A DNA stretch of 64,000 nt from Rhodanobacter glycinis (GTDB lineage Bacteria; Pseudomonadota; Gammaproteobacteria; Xanthomonadales; Rhodanobacteraceae). The notes under the pieces are model-generated. The model was not told the origin of the DNA. It was given only the letters and a program-made list of their open reading frames with translations, and searched no databases. This document shows positions 28,825 to 39,735 of the stretch, piece by piece. The DNA lies in the NCBI RefSeq assembly GCF_006438785.1, contig NZ_RCZB01000004.1, forward strand, positions 358,918 to 422,917, read 5' to 3'. The position numbers were made by a program, and so were the translations under genes. Position 1 is the first letter of the stretch. Every line of letters begins with the position of its first letter.

Positions 28825-29661
28825 TCAGTTGCCCTGCGGCAAGGCGCCCAGCTGCGTCAATAGCTGCTTCGTCAGCGGCATCCGCTTGGCTGCGTCGTCC
28901 GGAGCAGGCAGGTCGATATTCATCGCGAAGAACCAGCGGCGGCCGGCGTGCTCCACCCAGCCGACATACCAGCCCAGATCGTCGTTCGTCTTGTTCTGCG
29001 CGGCCTGCGTGCCCCAGCCGGTCTTCGCATGCAGCACATAGGCAGGCGCCGACTCGGTGATGCTGATGCGGCGCACGATCTCCTGCGCACGGGGCGAGAA
29101 CGGCAGCTTGTCGTCGGCCAGCCGGCGCAGGAAATCGATCTGCTGCTCGGCCGAGATGCGCAGTGCGCCGTTCAGCCAGAACGTGTCGATGCCGCCGCTG
29201 ATATCGCGGTTGCCGTAGCCGGCCTTGTCGATCCACTGCTGCATGCGCTGCTCGCCTGCACGGCGTGCGACTTCCTGGTAGAACCAGACGGTCGAATAGC
29301 GCATGCCACTGGCCAGACTGTTGTCGCGATTCCATTCGGCGACGGGTGAGTCTTTCAATCCACGCACCTTGCCATCCCAGCGGATCACCTCGAACTCGTC
29401 CTTGACCGCGCCGCTATCCAGCGCAACCAGTGCGTTGAACAGCTTGAAGGTGGATGCCGGAAGAAAGGCCTGGCGCGAGCGCGCGGCATCGGATACATGC
29501 CAGACATCAGCCTTCTCGTCATACACCAGCAGCGTGCCCTTCACCCCGGCCCGGGCAAAGCTCGACTGCCATTGCGGGTGGTCGCGCCAGGACGTGGAAT
29601 GCCCCAGCGAGCTGAACGCGATGAGGGCGAAAAACAGCCAGGATGGCGAACGACGGATCAT
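28825..29661 (-). CDS. Class D (OXA-type) beta-lactamase
   Basis: 278 residues from the ATG at 29661, with AAGGAG just upstream. A signal peptide (MIRRSPSWLFFALIAFSSLG) targets the periplasm. Active-site motifs are complete: PASTFK with nucleophile Ser70 and Lys73, STVWFYQ (S-x-V), AGYGNRDISGG (YGN) and the KTG box in HAKTGWG. Family knowledge: class D enzymes hydrolyse penicillins and sometimes carbapenems using a carboxylated Lys. No mobile element flanks it, so it appears to be a resident chromosomal gene. Convergent with the ligase gene and divergent from purD. Confidence 0.93.
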   Translation of the reverse strand: MIRRSPSWLFFALIAFSSLGHSTSWRDHPQWQSSFARAGVKGTLLVYDEKADVWHVSDAARSRQAFLPASTFKLFNALVALDSGAVKDEFEVIRWDGKVRGLKDSPVAEWNRDNSLASGMRYSTVWFYQEVARRAGEQRMQQWIDKAGYGNRDISGGIDTFWLNGALRISAEQQIDFLRRLADDKLPFSPRAQEIVRRISITESAPAYVLHAKTGWGTQAAQNKTNDDLGWYVGWVEHAGRRWFFAMNIDLPAPDDAAKRMPLTKQLLTQLGALPQGN

Positions 29662-29816
29662 CGGAATCTCCTTGCGCGGCCGGGCTGCCACGGGTGTGGG
29701 ATGAAGATAGATGCCCACTCCGATGGCGGAAGGGCGCGAATCTGGCCGCCTGCGGGCAGCGTAGCCGGTACAATGCCGCGCTGCGCCGGACGGCGCGCCT
29801 CACACGGAGCAGCCAA

Positions 29817-31100
29817 ATGAAGGTTCTCGTCATCGGCGGCGGCGGTCGCGAACACGCGCTGGCGTGGAAGCTCAGGCAGTCGTCGCAGGTCGACGAAGTG
29901 ATCGTGGCACCCGGCAATGCGGGTACGGCGCGCGAGCCGGGCGTGCGCAATGTCGACGTCGCGATGAATGACCTCGATGGCCTGCTCGCGCTGGCGAAGC
30001 GCGAGAAGATCGGCCTGACTGTGGTCGGCCCCGAAGTGCCGCTGGTGGCCGGCGTGGTCGACCGGTTTCGCGCCGCCGGCCTGCGCATCTTCGGGCCGCG
30101 CGCGGTCGCCGCGCAGCTGGAAGGCTCCAAGGCCTTCGCCAAGGATTTCCTGCAGCGGCACAACATTCCCACCGCGTACTACGCGGTGTTCAGCGAGCTG
30201 AATCCGGCGCTGGCGTATGTGCGTCAGCACGGCGCACCGATCGTGATCAAGGCCGATGGCCTCGCCGCCGGCAAGGGCGTGGTGGTCGCCTTGACCCTGG
30301 CAGACGCGGAGCTGGCGCTGCACGACATGCTCGGCGCCCACAGCTTCGGCGATGCTTCGGCGCGGGTGGTGATCGAGGAGTTCCTCGACGGCGAGGAAGC
30401 CAGCTACATCGTGATGAGCGATGGCAGTTACGCGTTGCCGATGGCCTCGAGCCAGGACCACAAGCGGCGTGACGAGGGCGATCTCGGCCCGAACACCGGC
30501 GGCATGGGTGCGTATTCGCCGGCGCCGGTGGTCACCCCGGAAGTCGAGCAGCGCATCCTCAGGGAAGTGATCGAGCCGACCCTGCGCGGGATGGCGGCCG
30601 AGGGTGCGCCGTTCATCGGGTTTCTCTACGCTGGCTTGATGATCGACAAGGGCGGCGCGCCGAAGGTGATCGAATTCAATGTGCGCTTCGGCGATCCGGA
30701 AACTCAGCCGATCATGCTGCGATTGAAATCCGATCTGGTCGAACTGATCGATGCCGCGCTGGACGGTCGGCTGGAACTTGCCAGGGCACGCTGGGATGCG
30801 CGTCCGGCGATCGGCGTGGTGATGGCGGCCGGCGGCTATCCGGGCAGGGTGCGCAGTGGCGACGTGATCGAAGGTCTCGACGCGCCGGCCGATGTCGACG
30901 TGAAGATTTTCCACGCCGGCACACGACTGGACACCGAGGGTCGTGCCGTTACCGCGGGTGGCCGCGTGTTGACCGTGTGTGCGCTGGGCAAGGACATCGC
31001 CGCGGCACGAGAGCATGCCTATGCCGCAGCAAGTCACATCCGCTACGACGGCGCTTTCTGCCGGCGTGACATTGCGCATCGGGCGTTGCGGCGGTGCTGA
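29817..31100 (+). CDS. purD: Phosphoribosylamine-glycine ligase (GARS)
   Basis: 427 residues from the ATG at 29817 (GGAG upstream). The N-domain starts MKVLVIGGGGREHALAWKL. The ATP-grasp core has PIVIKADGLAAGKGVVVA, the HKRRDEGDLGPNTGGMGAYSP region and KVIEFNVRFGDPETQP, the last being the metal-binding motif. It catalyses the second step of purine synthesis. It is single here, not joined to purH. Confidence 0.98.
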   Translation: MKVLVIGGGGREHALAWKLRQSSQVDEVIVAPGNAGTAREPGVRNVDVAMNDLDGLLALAKREKIGLTVVGPEVPLVAGVVDRFRAAGLRIFGPRAVAAQLEGSKAFAKDFLQRHNIPTAYYAVFSELNPALAYVRQHGAPIVIKADGLAAGKGVVVALTLADAELALHDMLGAHSFGDASARVVIEEFLDGEEASYIVMSDGSYALPMASSQDHKRRDEGDLGPNTGGMGAYSPAPVVTPEVEQRILREVIEPTLRGMAAEGAPFIGFLYAGLMIDKGGAPKVIEFNVRFGDPETQPIMLRLKSDLVELIDAALDGRLELARARWDARPAIGVVMAAGGYPGRVRSGDVIEGLDAPADVDVKIFHAGTRLDTEGRAVTAGGRVLTVCALGKDIAAAREHAYAAASHIRYDGAFCRRDIAHRALRRC

Positions 31101-31305
31101 GCTGTTCGATCGTCAACGGACCTGCGCCATGTGAACGGTCGCATCGTCGAAGTTGCGTACGCGTGCGCATGTCGGGCCGCTGGTTCGCTTGACTTTTCCG
31201 CGCTGGTACTTTTGGGCTATGCTTGGAACTTCCCCCGCGTTAAAGCAGCGGCGCACAGGCGCCCGACAGCTTTCGTGCTTGTTTTCACGTTGATGAGGTT
31301 TTCCC

Positions 31306-32181
31306 ATGCGCAAGACGGTTTTGTCGCTGATGTCGGTCGCGGCCCTGGGCCTGGCTGGTTGCAATGCTCCCCATCCGTCGCAGCAGGCGGGCACCGAGGC
31401 GCCGGCATCTGCGGATACGGCAGCTGTGGCCAACAAGGTCGCCAACGAAGTGAGCGGCACCATCTCCGTGCGCGGGGCGGTCCAGCCGTCGGCTGATGCC
31501 ACGCTGGTGCTGAACCTGGTCGACGTGTCGGCCAATGCCGTGGGCTCCGCGCCGCTGGCAAGCAAGACGGCGCCGGCGGGCACGTTCCCGCAGTCGTTCA
31601 AGCTGACTTTCAATCCGGCCGAGGTGAAGCCGGATGACCTGTACGTCGTGCAGGCGATCCTGACCGACGGCGAGCGTCACTATTCGATGCCGATGCAGGC
31701 ACCGGTGCTGGCCAAGGGCAGCAAGAATGATGGCGTGATGATCGAACTGGTGGCCGAGCAGACCCCGGGCGAGAAGGTGCTGGCCGATTTCGGCGCCGAG
31801 CAGAAGCTTCTTGGCGGCATGAAGATCAGCCATGGCACCAAGCTCGAAAAGGATGACTCGCGCGGCTGGCAGCTGTTCCGCGAGGCGGGTGAAGTGAAGT
31901 TCATTCGCGAGGAAGTCGATTACGGCGACAAGGGCTACACCAGCACCGACTATGCCTACAAGGGCGGCAAGCCTTGGGCCGTCGTGCAGGAGACCAAGTC
32001 CAGCCGTGATGCGAAGCCGAGTGCGATCGATCGTGCCGGCTGGACCGATGATGGCGCGCTGGTGCTGAAACAGCATCAGGTCGGTGGCGATGTACAGGCG
32101 CTCGATCCGGGCGCCGCGGAGAAGCTGAAGAAGCAGGCCGTTGAAATCCTCAGCGTGGCGACCGGCGGCAAGAACAAGTAA
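31306..32181 (+). CDS. YbaY-like (YscW-type) lipoprotein
   Basis: 291 residues. The lipoprotein signal MRKTVLSLMSVAALGLAGC has a clear lipobox (LAGC) with lipidated Cys19. A beta-rich domain (GTISVRGAVQPSADATLVLNL ... FPQSFKLTFNPAEVKPDDLYVVQAILTDG) is characteristic of YbaY/type III secretion YscW-like lipoproteins. The C-terminal ~130 residues are extra. The function of such proteins is poorly known. The gene is followed by a strong bidirectional terminator. Confidence 0.82.
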   Translation: MRKTVLSLMSVAALGLAGCNAPHPSQQAGTEAPASADTAAVANKVANEVSGTISVRGAVQPSADATLVLNLVDVSANAVGSAPLASKTAPAGTFPQSFKLTFNPAEVKPDDLYVVQAILTDGERHYSMPMQAPVLAKGSKNDGVMIELVAEQTPGEKVLADFGAEQKLLGGMKISHGTKLEKDDSRGWQLFREAGEVKFIREEVDYGDKGYTSTDYAYKGGKPWAVVQETKSSRDAKPSAIDRAGWTDDGALVLKQHQVGGDVQALDPGAAEKLKKQAVEILSVATGGKNK

Positions 32182-32203
32182 GCCGTCCAGACGTCCGCAC
32201 ACG

Positions 32204-32235
32204 AAAAAGCCGCCGGGGTGACCGGCGGCTTTTTT
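32204..32235. terminator. Bidirectional rho-independent terminator
   Basis: AAAAAGCCGCCGG-ggtga-CCGGCGGCTTTTTT between the convergent YbaY-like and autotransporter genes; A and T runs allow use from both sides. Confidence 0.92.
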
Positions 32236-32252
32236 GTTGCCGGTTGCCTGGA

Positions 32253-34109
32253 TCAGAACATCACTTTGAAGCCCATGTTGAGGCTGTTGTACTTCTGGCT
32301 GGTGTCGCTGAAGCGGCCGCTGTAACCGAACCAGCTGGTCATGCTCGGGGTGAGCTTCGCGGACACGCCCAGTTCGGCCGTGCCCCAGTTCTTGTCCGGG
32401 GTGAAGCCGGTCAGCGCGAACGTTCCATTCATGCTGTTGAGGCCGGCGCTGACCGTGCGCGGATCGGCCTTGTCGTCGTGGTTCCACGCCAGTTCGGCGT
32501 AGGGCGAAAGCACCGTGTTGCCGACGTCCCAGTGGCCCTGCAGACGCCAGCCAAGTGTGGCCACCAGTGCATCGCGCTGCTGCTTGCCGAACCACATCGC
32601 GGTGCTGTCGTTGCCGCTCTCGCTGTAACCGTTGATCTTGACGGTCTGCCATTCCAGATTAGCAAACGGGCCGGTGCGCAGGTTGTCGAAGTCGAACCAC
32701 CAGCCACCGGTGAAGCCGGTGCCCAGGTGCGAACCGTCGGTCTTGCCGCTCTCGGTGCGCTGCATGGCGCCGAGGTCGATGCGGCGCTCGATGTCCTTGA
32801 AGTTGGACTGGCCGAAATTGGCGTAGCCGCCGATATAGCCACCGCCGGCGTGATACGTGACGTAGCCGAGCCCGCTGATGTCCTGCAGCTTGTAGCCGCC
32901 GCCGCCGGAGAAGCTGGCGTTGGCCTGACCCACGCCCAGCGCGACGCCCGCCGACAGATGATCGGTGGCCTGCACGGCCGCACCCAGCGTGAGGTTGAAG
33001 TTGTTGCTGTTGGTTTTCGGCGAGCCGTTGCTGGCATCGAATCGCTGACGGCCATAGTCGATGTTGACGAAGGTGCGGGTCTCGCCACTCGCTCCATCGA
33101 CCAGCATCTGGCTGCGGATGGCGCGGGTCTGCGCGGCGTTGGCTGCCAACGGTGCCTCTCCGAGCAGGGAGATCTGCTCCGGGGCGCGGATCACCGAAAC
33201 CACGTACTGACCGAGCATGGCATGTGCGCCGGTGGTGGGATGCGCGCCATCGGCAAACACGTAGCTCTGGTCGGTGCCGGCGGCGTACGTGTACGGCAGA
33301 CCGGAGCCCTGCGGGCCGCAGCGCACCGAACTGGAAGTGATGCCGCAAGCTGCCGTGGTGGCATTGCTGAAACCATAAGCCTGCGGGCTGGCAATCACTT
33401 CGGAGAGCAAGCCATAGGCATTGATCGGGATGATGCCGGTGCCGAGCTGGCCCAGGCCGCTATTGAGCTGATTGTTGAAGATCAGGCTGAGCCCGGTCAG
33501 CGAGGCAGCCGCGGCCGGTCCCTGCGCAGCCGCTGACGGAGTCAACCCGATGTCGGGCAGGTTGAACACCAGGATGTTCTTGACGCCGGCGGCCTGCAGC
33601 TGACCGATCAGCTTGACCTCCTGCTGCGCGGCCGCTGCGATGCCACCCTGTGCCTGCGCCGAGGTTTCGAGCCCGCCGCCGGCCAGCGTGGCATGGTAGA
33701 AGATGTCGTTGGCGCCACCCCAGATCGAATACAGCGCATGCTGATCGGCGCTGCCTGCGCCCAGATAAGCATTCACCTGCGCGGTCAGTGTGGGCACGGC
33801 CCCTGGTGTACCCGGCGAATTGTTGTTCACGCCTGCGCCGCCCCACGCGTAATCGGTTCCCCCATTGAGCGAGGGGCTGAGCGTGTTGCCCAGGGTATGG
33901 GCAACATTCTCGATCGCCACGGTGCCTGGATTGGTGGTGAAACGCAGCGGCGGCTGGATGCTCGGGCCGGGGAGTACCTGCGAGAGATTCCCGCTGTCGC
34001 TGAGGCTGTCGCCGAATACAACGACCTTGCTGAAATCGGTGGCAATGGCGGCACTGCTGAACAGCAACGTGGCAGCAATGGCGCTGGCGAGCTGGCGGGT
34101 ACGAAGCAT
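32253..34109 (-). CDS. GDSL-type autotransporter esterase/lipase (EstA-like)
   Basis: 618 residues. A signal peptide (about 1-23) is followed by a GDSL hydrolase passenger: FGDSLSDSGN carries the nucleophile Ser, GGANDIFYH is block III, and DGAHPTTGAH holds the catalytic Asp-x-x-His. The last ~270 residues form an autotransporter beta-barrel that ends in MGFKVMF with the usual terminal Phe. The esterase would be displayed on the outer membrane surface, as for Pseudomonas EstA, which affects surfactant production and motility. Single-gene unit with its own terminator. Confidence 0.93.
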   Translation of the reverse strand: MLRTRQLASAIAATLLFSSAAIATDFSKVVVFGDSLSDSGNLSQVLPGPSIQPPLRFTTNPGTVAIENVAHTLGNTLSPSLNGGTDYAWGGAGVNNNSPGTPGAVPTLTAQVNAYLGAGSADQHALYSIWGGANDIFYHATLAGGGLETSAQAQGGIAAAAQQEVKLIGQLQAAGVKNILVFNLPDIGLTPSAAAQGPAAAASLTGLSLIFNNQLNSGLGQLGTGIIPINAYGLLSEVIASPQAYGFSNATTAACGITSSSVRCGPQGSGLPYTYAAGTDQSYVFADGAHPTTGAHAMLGQYVVSVIRAPEQISLLGEAPLAANAAQTRAIRSQMLVDGASGETRTFVNIDYGRQRFDASNGSPKTNSNNFNLTLGAAVQATDHLSAGVALGVGQANASFSGGGGYKLQDISGLGYVTYHAGGGYIGGYANFGQSNFKDIERRIDLGAMQRTESGKTDGSHLGTGFTGGWWFDFDNLRTGPFANLEWQTVKINGYSESGNDSTAMWFGKQQRDALVATLGWRLQGHWDVGNTVLSPYAELAWNHDDKADPRTVSAGLNSMNGTFALTGFTPDKNWGTAELGVSAKLTPSMTSWFGYSGRFSDTSQKYNSLNMGFKVMF

Positions 34110-34203
34110 GGGAATTACTCCTGGGCCGAAATGGCCGTGTTAACTGATCGTTAGGGTATTGCACTCCATACGGAACCGCATGCTGCGCCGCAGCGCCAGC
34201 GGT

Positions 34204-36546
34204 TCAGCGTTTGGCAGCCCGCGCCAGCGCATCGGCAAAAGCGCTGTTGGCCGGTGCCGACGCCGCCTTCGGAGTGTTGCCAGCGGGGCGTGCGCCGGGT
34301 CGGCCATCGCGCTTGCCGCCGTCGCCGCCACCACCGCCGGCAGGGCGTCCCGCACGCGCCTGCCCCGGCTCGTCGTCGAGTCGCATGCTGAGGCCGATGC
34401 GCTGGCGCGGCAGGTCGATCTCCATCACCTTGACCTTGACGATGTCGCCGGCCTTCACCGCGTCGCGCGGATCCTTGACGAAGGTGTGCGACAACGCCGA
34501 GACATGCACCAGCCCATCCTGGTGCACGCCGATGTCGACGAACGCGCCGAACGCAGCCACATTCGTGACGCGACCCTCGAGGATCATGCCGGGCTTGAGA
34601 TCCTTCACGTCCTCGACACCCTCGGCGAAGCTGGGTGCCACAAATTCCGGGCGCGGATCGCGGCCGGGTTTCTCCAGCTCTTTCAGGATGTCGCGCACGG
34701 TGGGCACGCCGAACTTTTCATCGGTGAACTGCTCGGGCTTCAGGCCACGCAGGAAGCCGCTGTCGCCGATGATGTTGCGCACCTCGCGACCGCATTGCGC
34801 AATGATCCGTTCGACCACCGGATACGCTTCCGGATGCACCGAGCTGGCATCCAGCGGGTTGTCGCCGCTGGACACACGCAGGAAGCCGGCGCATTGCTCG
34901 AACGCCTTGTCGCCCAGTCGCGGCACTTTCAGCAGTGCCTTGCGGTTGGCGAACGGGCCGTTGGCGTCGCGGTGCTTCACCACGTTTTCGGCCACGCTGG
35001 TGCTGAGGCCGGCCACGCGTGCCAGCAATGCGGCAGAGGCCGTGTTCACGTCCACACCGACGGCGTTGACGCAATCCTCGACGCGGGCGTCGAGTGCGCG
35101 CGCCAGCTTGATCTGGTTGACGTCGTGCTGGTATTGGCCGACGCCGATCGCCTTCGGCTCGATCTTCACCAGTTCGGCCAATGGATCCTGCAGGCGCCGC
35201 GCAATCGAGACGGCGCCGCGCAGGGTTACGTCCAGATTCGGGAACTCCTTCGCGGCGGTTTCGGAGGCCGAATAGACCGAGGCGCCCGCTTCGCTCACCA
35301 CGACTTTGGCGATCATATGCGCAGCATCCGCCTTGGCCAGACCCTTGATCAGTTCGCCGGCCAGCTTGTCGGTTTCGCGCGAGCCGGTGCCGTTGCCGAT
35401 CGAGATCAGGTCGACATGGTGCTGCTTGCACAGCCGCGCCAGTGACGCCAGCGACTCGTTCCACTGCCGCTTGGGTTCCAACGGATAGATGACGTCCGTG
35501 GCCAACACTTTGCCGGTGGCGTCGACCACCGCGACCTTGCAGCCGGTGCGGATGCCGGGGTCCAGTCCCATCACGGTCTTGGCGCCGGCCGGTGCGGCCA
35601 GCATCAGGTCCTTGAGGTTGTCGCCGAACACGCGGATCGCCTCGTCCTCGGCGCCTTCGCGCACGCGGCCGAACAGGTCGAGCGTGAGGTGCAGATGCAG
35701 TTTCACACGCCATGTCAGCCGCACGGTCTCGCGCAACCACGCATCGGCGGCGCGGCCACGGTGGTGGATATCCGCGCGGGCGGCGACGCGGCCCTCACCT
35801 TCGGCATGACCCTGCTCGCTATCGGCAGCGGGGCAGAGCTCCAGCTCGATCACGCCTTCGTTGCGCGCGCGCATCAACGCGAGCAGACGGTGCGACGGAA
35901 TCTTGCCGATCGGCTCGACGTGGTCGAAGTAGTCGCGGAACTTCGCGCCCTCGTTTTCCTTGCCCTCGACCACCTTGGCGCGGATCTGTCCCTGCGCCCA
36001 CAGCCAGTCGCGCAACTCGCCAACCAGATGCGCGTCCTCGGCGATCGTTTCCATCAGGATCGCGCGCGCGCCATCGAGCGCGGCGCGCACGTCGGCAATG
36101 CCCTTGTCCGCATCGACGAACGCCTCGGCGAAGGTTTCCGGCGACCGCGTGGGGTCCTCGCGCAGACCCAGCGCCAGCGGCTCCAGTCCGGCCTCACGGG
36201 CGATCTGCGCCTTGGTCCGACGCTTCGGTTTGAACGGCAGGTACAGATCCTCCAGCCGCGCCTTGGTGTCGGCGCCGAGCAAGTCGGCCTTCAATGCATC
36301 GCTGAGCTTGCCCTGTTCCTCGACGCTGGCGAGGATCGCTGCGCGCCGCTCCTCCAGCTCGCGCAGATAACGCAGGCGCTCCTCCAGCAGGCGCAACTGG
36401 GTATCGTCGAGACCGCCGGTGACTTCCTTGCGGTAGCGCGCGATGAACGGCACGGTGGCGCCGCCATCGAGCAGGTCCACGGCGGCCCGCACCTGGTCGG
36501 TCTTGGCGGCGATATCGTTGGCAATGCGTTGTTCGATGCTGAGCAT
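34204..36546 (-). CDS. tex: Tex-family transcription accessory / RNA-binding protein
   Basis: 780 residues from the ATG at 36546 ([19 protein letters not shown]). The N-terminal Tex domain ([21 protein letters not shown]), YqgF-like fold ([16 protein letters not shown]), helix-hairpin-helix region ([20 protein letters not shown]) and C-terminal S1 domain ([31 protein letters not shown]) are in the usual order. A Gly/Arg/Ala-rich tail of about 55 residues extends beyond S1. Tex proteins influence transcription and RNA turnover. Confidence 0.96.
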   Translation of the reverse strand: MLSIEQRIANDIAAKTDQVRAAVDLLDGGATVPFIARYRKEVTGGLDDTQLRLLEERLRYLRELEERRAAILASVEEQGKLSDALKADLLGADTKARLEDLYLPFKPKRRTKAQIAREAGLEPLALGLREDPTRSPETFAEAFVDADKGIADVRAALDGARAILMETIAEDAHLVGELRDWLWAQGQIRAKVVEGKENEGAKFRDYFDHVEPIGKIPSHRLLALMRARNEGVIELELCPAADSEQGHAEGEGRVAARADIHHRGRAADAWLRETVRLTWRVKLHLHLTLDLFGRVREGAEDEAIRVFGDNLKDLMLAAPAGAKTVMGLDPGIRTGCKVAVVDATGKVLATDVIYPLEPKRQWNESLASLARLCKQHHVDLISIGNGTGSRETDKLAGELIKGLAKADAAHMIAKVVVSEAGASVYSASETAAKEFPNLDVTLRGAVSIARRLQDPLAELVKIEPKAIGVGQYQHDVNQIKLARALDARVEDCVNAVGVDVNTASAALLARVAGLSTSVAENVVKHRDANGPFANRKALLKVPRLGDKAFEQCAGFLRVSSGDNPLDASSVHPEAYPVVERIIAQCGREVRNIIGDSGFLRGLKPEQFTDEKFGVPTVRDILKELEKPGRDPRPEFVAPSFAEGVEDVKDLKPGMILEGRVTNVAAFGAFVDIGVHQDGLVHVSALSHTFVKDPRDAVKAGDIVKVKVMEIDLPRQRIGLSMRLDDEPGQARAGRPAGGGGGDGGKRDGRPGARPAGNTPKAASAPANSAFADALARAAKR

Positions 36547-36699
36547 GAGTGGCAATCGGTTCCTGGCGACGCGCTGCGCCGCATGAAGGGGGTCAAGCTG
36601 CTGATGATAACAAGCGGTTCGATGGCGCCGGCAGCGCAGTTGCGCAAACAAGAACGGCGCCGCGGTTGCACCGCGGCGCCGTTGAAGAACAATGCGAGG

Positions 36700-37467
36700 T
36701 CAGGCGCTGAACGAGTGGTTGTCAGACGATGCCTGGTTCGGTTTGAACTCACTGGCACGGCCGTTCAGCACCAGGGTGCCGGCGATGATGTCGTGCAGTC
36801 CCTGCTTGCGCTGGGTCCAGGCAACCATCAGGAAACCGACGCCAAGGATGATGAAGCTGAGCAGCTTGGCGGCATAACGCCCCAGCGCCCGCGGAAAGCT
36901 GATCCGCTTGCCCTGCATGTCGGTAACCCGGATACCCAGCGCCAGTTTGCCGAGCGTGCCCTGCCAGGCCGAGCTCTCGCACACCGCAAAGTACAGCCAG
37001 CCGATCACGAAGCTGAGCAGGATGGCCGGCCACATTGCGGCATAGAACCGTTCCTGCGCCGCGATCACCAGTTGCATGTTGCCGGCGGCGTCGATGGCCG
37101 CCTGCTGCAGCGCGGCCTGCGCCACATCCACGCCGAACACCTTCTGGATGATCAGCTGCGGGATATACAGGATGATCGCATCCAGGATATAGGCGGCCAC
37201 GCGCTTCCAGAAACCCGCATGATCTTCCAGCACGACCGCAGTGACCTGCGGCAGCAGCGGCGCAGTGGGTGCGGCATACGGGTTGGCCGGCGCCGGCGCA
37301 TGCACCACCTCATCGGGAAACAGCACGGACAGCGGCCGCCAGTCGGCGAGCCCCTCGTACCATGCCAGGTCTTTCGGGCTGACCTGGCCGCTGCGCAGCC
37401 ACTGGCGGACGTCGTCTTCCTTGTACGGGCCATGCCGTTCGCCATCGCGGCCGATCCAGATTTCCAT
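36700..37467 (-). CDS. GYF_2 + RDD domain membrane protein
   Basis: 255 residues. The N-terminal ~50 residues (IWIGRDGERHGPYKEDDVRQWLRSGQVSPKDLAWYEG) are a GYF_2-type domain. The rest is an RDD-family region with three to four hydrophobic segments, starting GFWKRVAAYILDAIILYI and including GTLGKLALGIRVTDMQGKRI and HDIIAGTLVL. The two-domain layout is common in proteobacteria; function is not established. It stands between tex and mnmG on the same strand. Confidence 0.83.
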   Translation of the reverse strand: MEIWIGRDGERHGPYKEDDVRQWLRSGQVSPKDLAWYEGLADWRPLSVLFPDEVVHAPAPANPYAAPTAPLLPQVTAVVLEDHAGFWKRVAAYILDAIILYIPQLIIQKVFGVDVAQAALQQAAIDAAGNMQLVIAAQERFYAAMWPAILLSFVIGWLYFAVCESSAWQGTLGKLALGIRVTDMQGKRISFPRALGRYAAKLLSFIILGVGFLMVAWTQRKQGLHDIIAGTLVLNGRASEFKPNQASSDNHSFSA

Positions 37468-37552
37468 TGCGCACTTCCCTAGCCGGTGAAAGTGCGCATG
37501 ATGCCATGAGTGGACTTTGGCGCGGGCAGGTCCCGGCGTGCCCGCGCCGGTA

Positions 37553-39430
37553 TCAGGCGGCGTCGCGGCGCTTCAGATGCACCAGCAGCAGCGAGATCGC
37601 CGCCGGGGTGACGCCGCTGACGCGCGCCGCCTGACCGACCGTGGCCGGCAGCGTTCGTTTGAGCTTCAGCAGCACCTCGGTGGACAACCCGCGTACCTTG
37701 TCGTAATCGAAGCTGGCGGGAATCGCAGTGTGCTCGTGCCGGCGCTGACGCTCGATCTCCTCGCGCTGGCGTTGCAGATAGCCGGCGTATTTGACCTGCA
37801 CTTCGACTTGAGCCGCGACATCGTCGCGCGCCACTGCCGGTCCGAATCCGGGCACCGCGGCAAGCTGGGCGTAATCGAGTTCGGGGCGACGCAGCAGGTC
37901 CATCGCATTGGTCTCGCGGCTGACGGCGATGCCGAGCTGGCGCTCGACCGCGGCTCCGAGCGCATTGGCTGGCGTCGCCCACAAGCCGGCCAGCCGCTGC
38001 AGCTCGCGTTCGACCGCCTCGCGCTTGGCGCGCAACGCGTCGTAGCGCGCCTGTGGCACCACGCCGAGCGCGTGGCCGGTTTCGCTGAGGCGCAGGTCGG
38101 CATTGTCCTCGCGCAGGTGCAGCCGGTATTCGGCGCGCGAGGTGAACATGCGATACGGCTCGATCGTGCCGTTGCTGGTGAGGTCGTCGATCAGCACGCC
38201 GATGTAGGCCTCGTCGCGACGCGGGAACCACGGCGGCTTGCCCTGCGCCGCGAGCGCGGCGTTGAGGCCGGCGATGAGGCCCTGTGCGGCGGCTTCCTCG
38301 TAGCCGGTGGTGCCGTTGATCTGGCCAGCGAAATACAGGCCGGGGATGGCCTTGGTCTCCAGCCACGGATTGAGTCCGCGCGGATCGAAGTAGTCGTACT
38401 CGATCGCGTAGCCCGGGCGGGTGATGTGGGCATGCTCGAAACCCTTGATCGAATGTACCAGCGCCAGCTGTACGTCGTACGGCAGCGAGGTGGAGATGCC
38501 GTTCGGGTAGATCTCGAAGGTGTCGAGCCCTTCCGGCTCGATGAAGATCTGGTGCGAGCTCTTCTCGGCGAAGCGCACCACCTTGTCCTCGATCGACGGG
38601 CAGTAGCGCGGCCCGACACCCTCGATCTGGCCGGTGTACAGCGGCGAGCGGTCCAGTGCGCCGCGGATCAGCTCATGCGTGTGTTCAGACGTATGCGTGA
38701 TCCAGCAGCTCACCTGGCGCGGATGTTCGTCACGCGTGCCGAGATAGGAAAACACCGGCGCCGGCGAGTCTCCGGGCTGCTCCTGCAGGCCGCTGAAATC
38801 AATGCTGCGCAGGTCGATGCGTGGTGGCGTGCCGGTCTTCAGGCGGTCAGCCGCGACGGGCAGTTCACGCAGCTTTGCGGCAAGCGTGCTGGCCGGCGGA
38901 TCACCGGCACGGCCACCGGCATATTGCGCCTGGCCAATGTGGATCTTGCCGGCCAGGAAGGTGCCGGCGGTGAGCACCACGGTGCTCGCTGCGAACGACA
39001 GACCCATCTGGGTTACGACGCCGCGGACGCGACCGTTCTCGACGATCAAGTCATCCACCGCCTGCTGGAACAACTGCAGGTTCGGCTCGTTCTCGACGAT
39101 GTGGCGGATCGCCGCCTTGTACAGCGCGCGGTCGGCCTGGCAGCGGGTGGCACGCACGGCCGGACCCTTCGACGCGTTCAACGTGCGCCACTGGATACCG
39201 GCGCGGTCGGCCGCGTGCGCCATCGCGCCCCCCAGCGCGTCGATTTCCTTCACCAGATGACCCTTGCCGATGCCGCCGATGGCCGGGTTGCAGCTCATTT
39301 GCCCGATCGTCTCGATGTTGTGGCTGAGCAGCAACGTCCGCGCACCGGCGCGCGCGGCAGCCAGCGCGGCTTCGGTGCCGGCGTGGCCACCACCGATCAC
39401 GATGACGTCGTAGTGGGTCGGGTGGCGCAT
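37553..39430 (-). CDS. mnmG: tRNA uridine-5-carboxymethylaminomethyl modification enzyme MnmG (GidA)
   Basis: 625 residues from the ATG at 39430; an ATG 7 codons upstream is possible. The FAD-binding motif is [45 protein letters not shown] and [21 protein letters not shown] are family signatures, and the C-terminal helical domain ends [18 protein letters not shown]. With MnmE it installs the cmnm5 group on U34 of several tRNAs. Confidence 0.98.
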   Translation of the reverse strand: MRHPTHYDVIVIGGGHAGTEAALAAARAGARTLLLSHNIETIGQMSCNPAIGGIGKGHLVKEIDALGGAMAHAADRAGIQWRTLNASKGPAVRATRCQADRALYKAAIRHIVENEPNLQLFQQAVDDLIVENGRVRGVVTQMGLSFAASTVVLTAGTFLAGKIHIGQAQYAGGRAGDPPASTLAAKLRELPVAADRLKTGTPPRIDLRSIDFSGLQEQPGDSPAPVFSYLGTRDEHPRQVSCWITHTSEHTHELIRGALDRSPLYTGQIEGVGPRYCPSIEDKVVRFAEKSSHQIFIEPEGLDTFEIYPNGISTSLPYDVQLALVHSIKGFEHAHITRPGYAIEYDYFDPRGLNPWLETKAIPGLYFAGQINGTTGYEEAAAQGLIAGLNAALAAQGKPPWFPRRDEAYIGVLIDDLTSNGTIEPYRMFTSRAEYRLHLREDNADLRLSETGHALGVVPQARYDALRAKREAVERELQRLAGLWATPANALGAAVERQLGIAVSRETNAMDLLRRPELDYAQLAAVPGFGPAVARDDVAAQVEVQVKYAGYLQRQREEIERQRRHEHTAIPASFDYDKVRGLSTEVLLKLKRTLPATVGQAARVSGVTPAAISLLLVHLKRRDAA

Positions 39431-39627
39431 GGAACTGCCCTGAGCGTGCAAAAAGTGACGAAACAGGGCGCTATGGTAGCGCCATCAATACCTTGCGAGC
39501 CGATTCGGCAAACTGGCATGTTTCCTGCTTGAATTATCGGGCACTTTCAGGGGCAGACGCTGCGCGGTCATCGCGCGCCGAGATCGGACGGACAGGGGTT
39601 CGATCGTGTACCAGGAAAGGAAGCAAG

Positions 39628-39660
39628 ACGGCACCCCTCGGGGTGCCGTCGCCTTTTGTG
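39628..39660. terminator. Terminator-like hairpin
   Basis: GACGGCACCCC-tcg-GGGGTGCCGTC followed by GCCTTTTG. The T-run is short, so it may be a weak terminator. It lies upstream of mnmG. Confidence 0.5.
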
Positions 39661-39689
39661 CGCTACGCAATTCTTCGGAAGCCAGCAAA

Positions 39690-39735
39690 CACAAGGCCCC
39701 GCGGCGTTCCGGCCGCGGGGCCTTGTGTTGTATAG
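39690..39735. terminator. Strong GC-rich hairpin, probable terminator on the minus strand
   Basis: CAAGGCCCCGCGGC-gttc-cGGCCGCGGGGCCTTG, a near-perfect long stem. On the minus strand it follows an open stretch that stops about 20 nt earlier, which suggests that a short minus-strand transcript ends here. Confidence 0.55.

Noticed and set aside
32244..33536. 430-codon plus-strand frame inside the autotransporter gene
   Set aside because: Shadow; the minus strand encodes a complete signal peptide, GDSL domain and beta-barrel.
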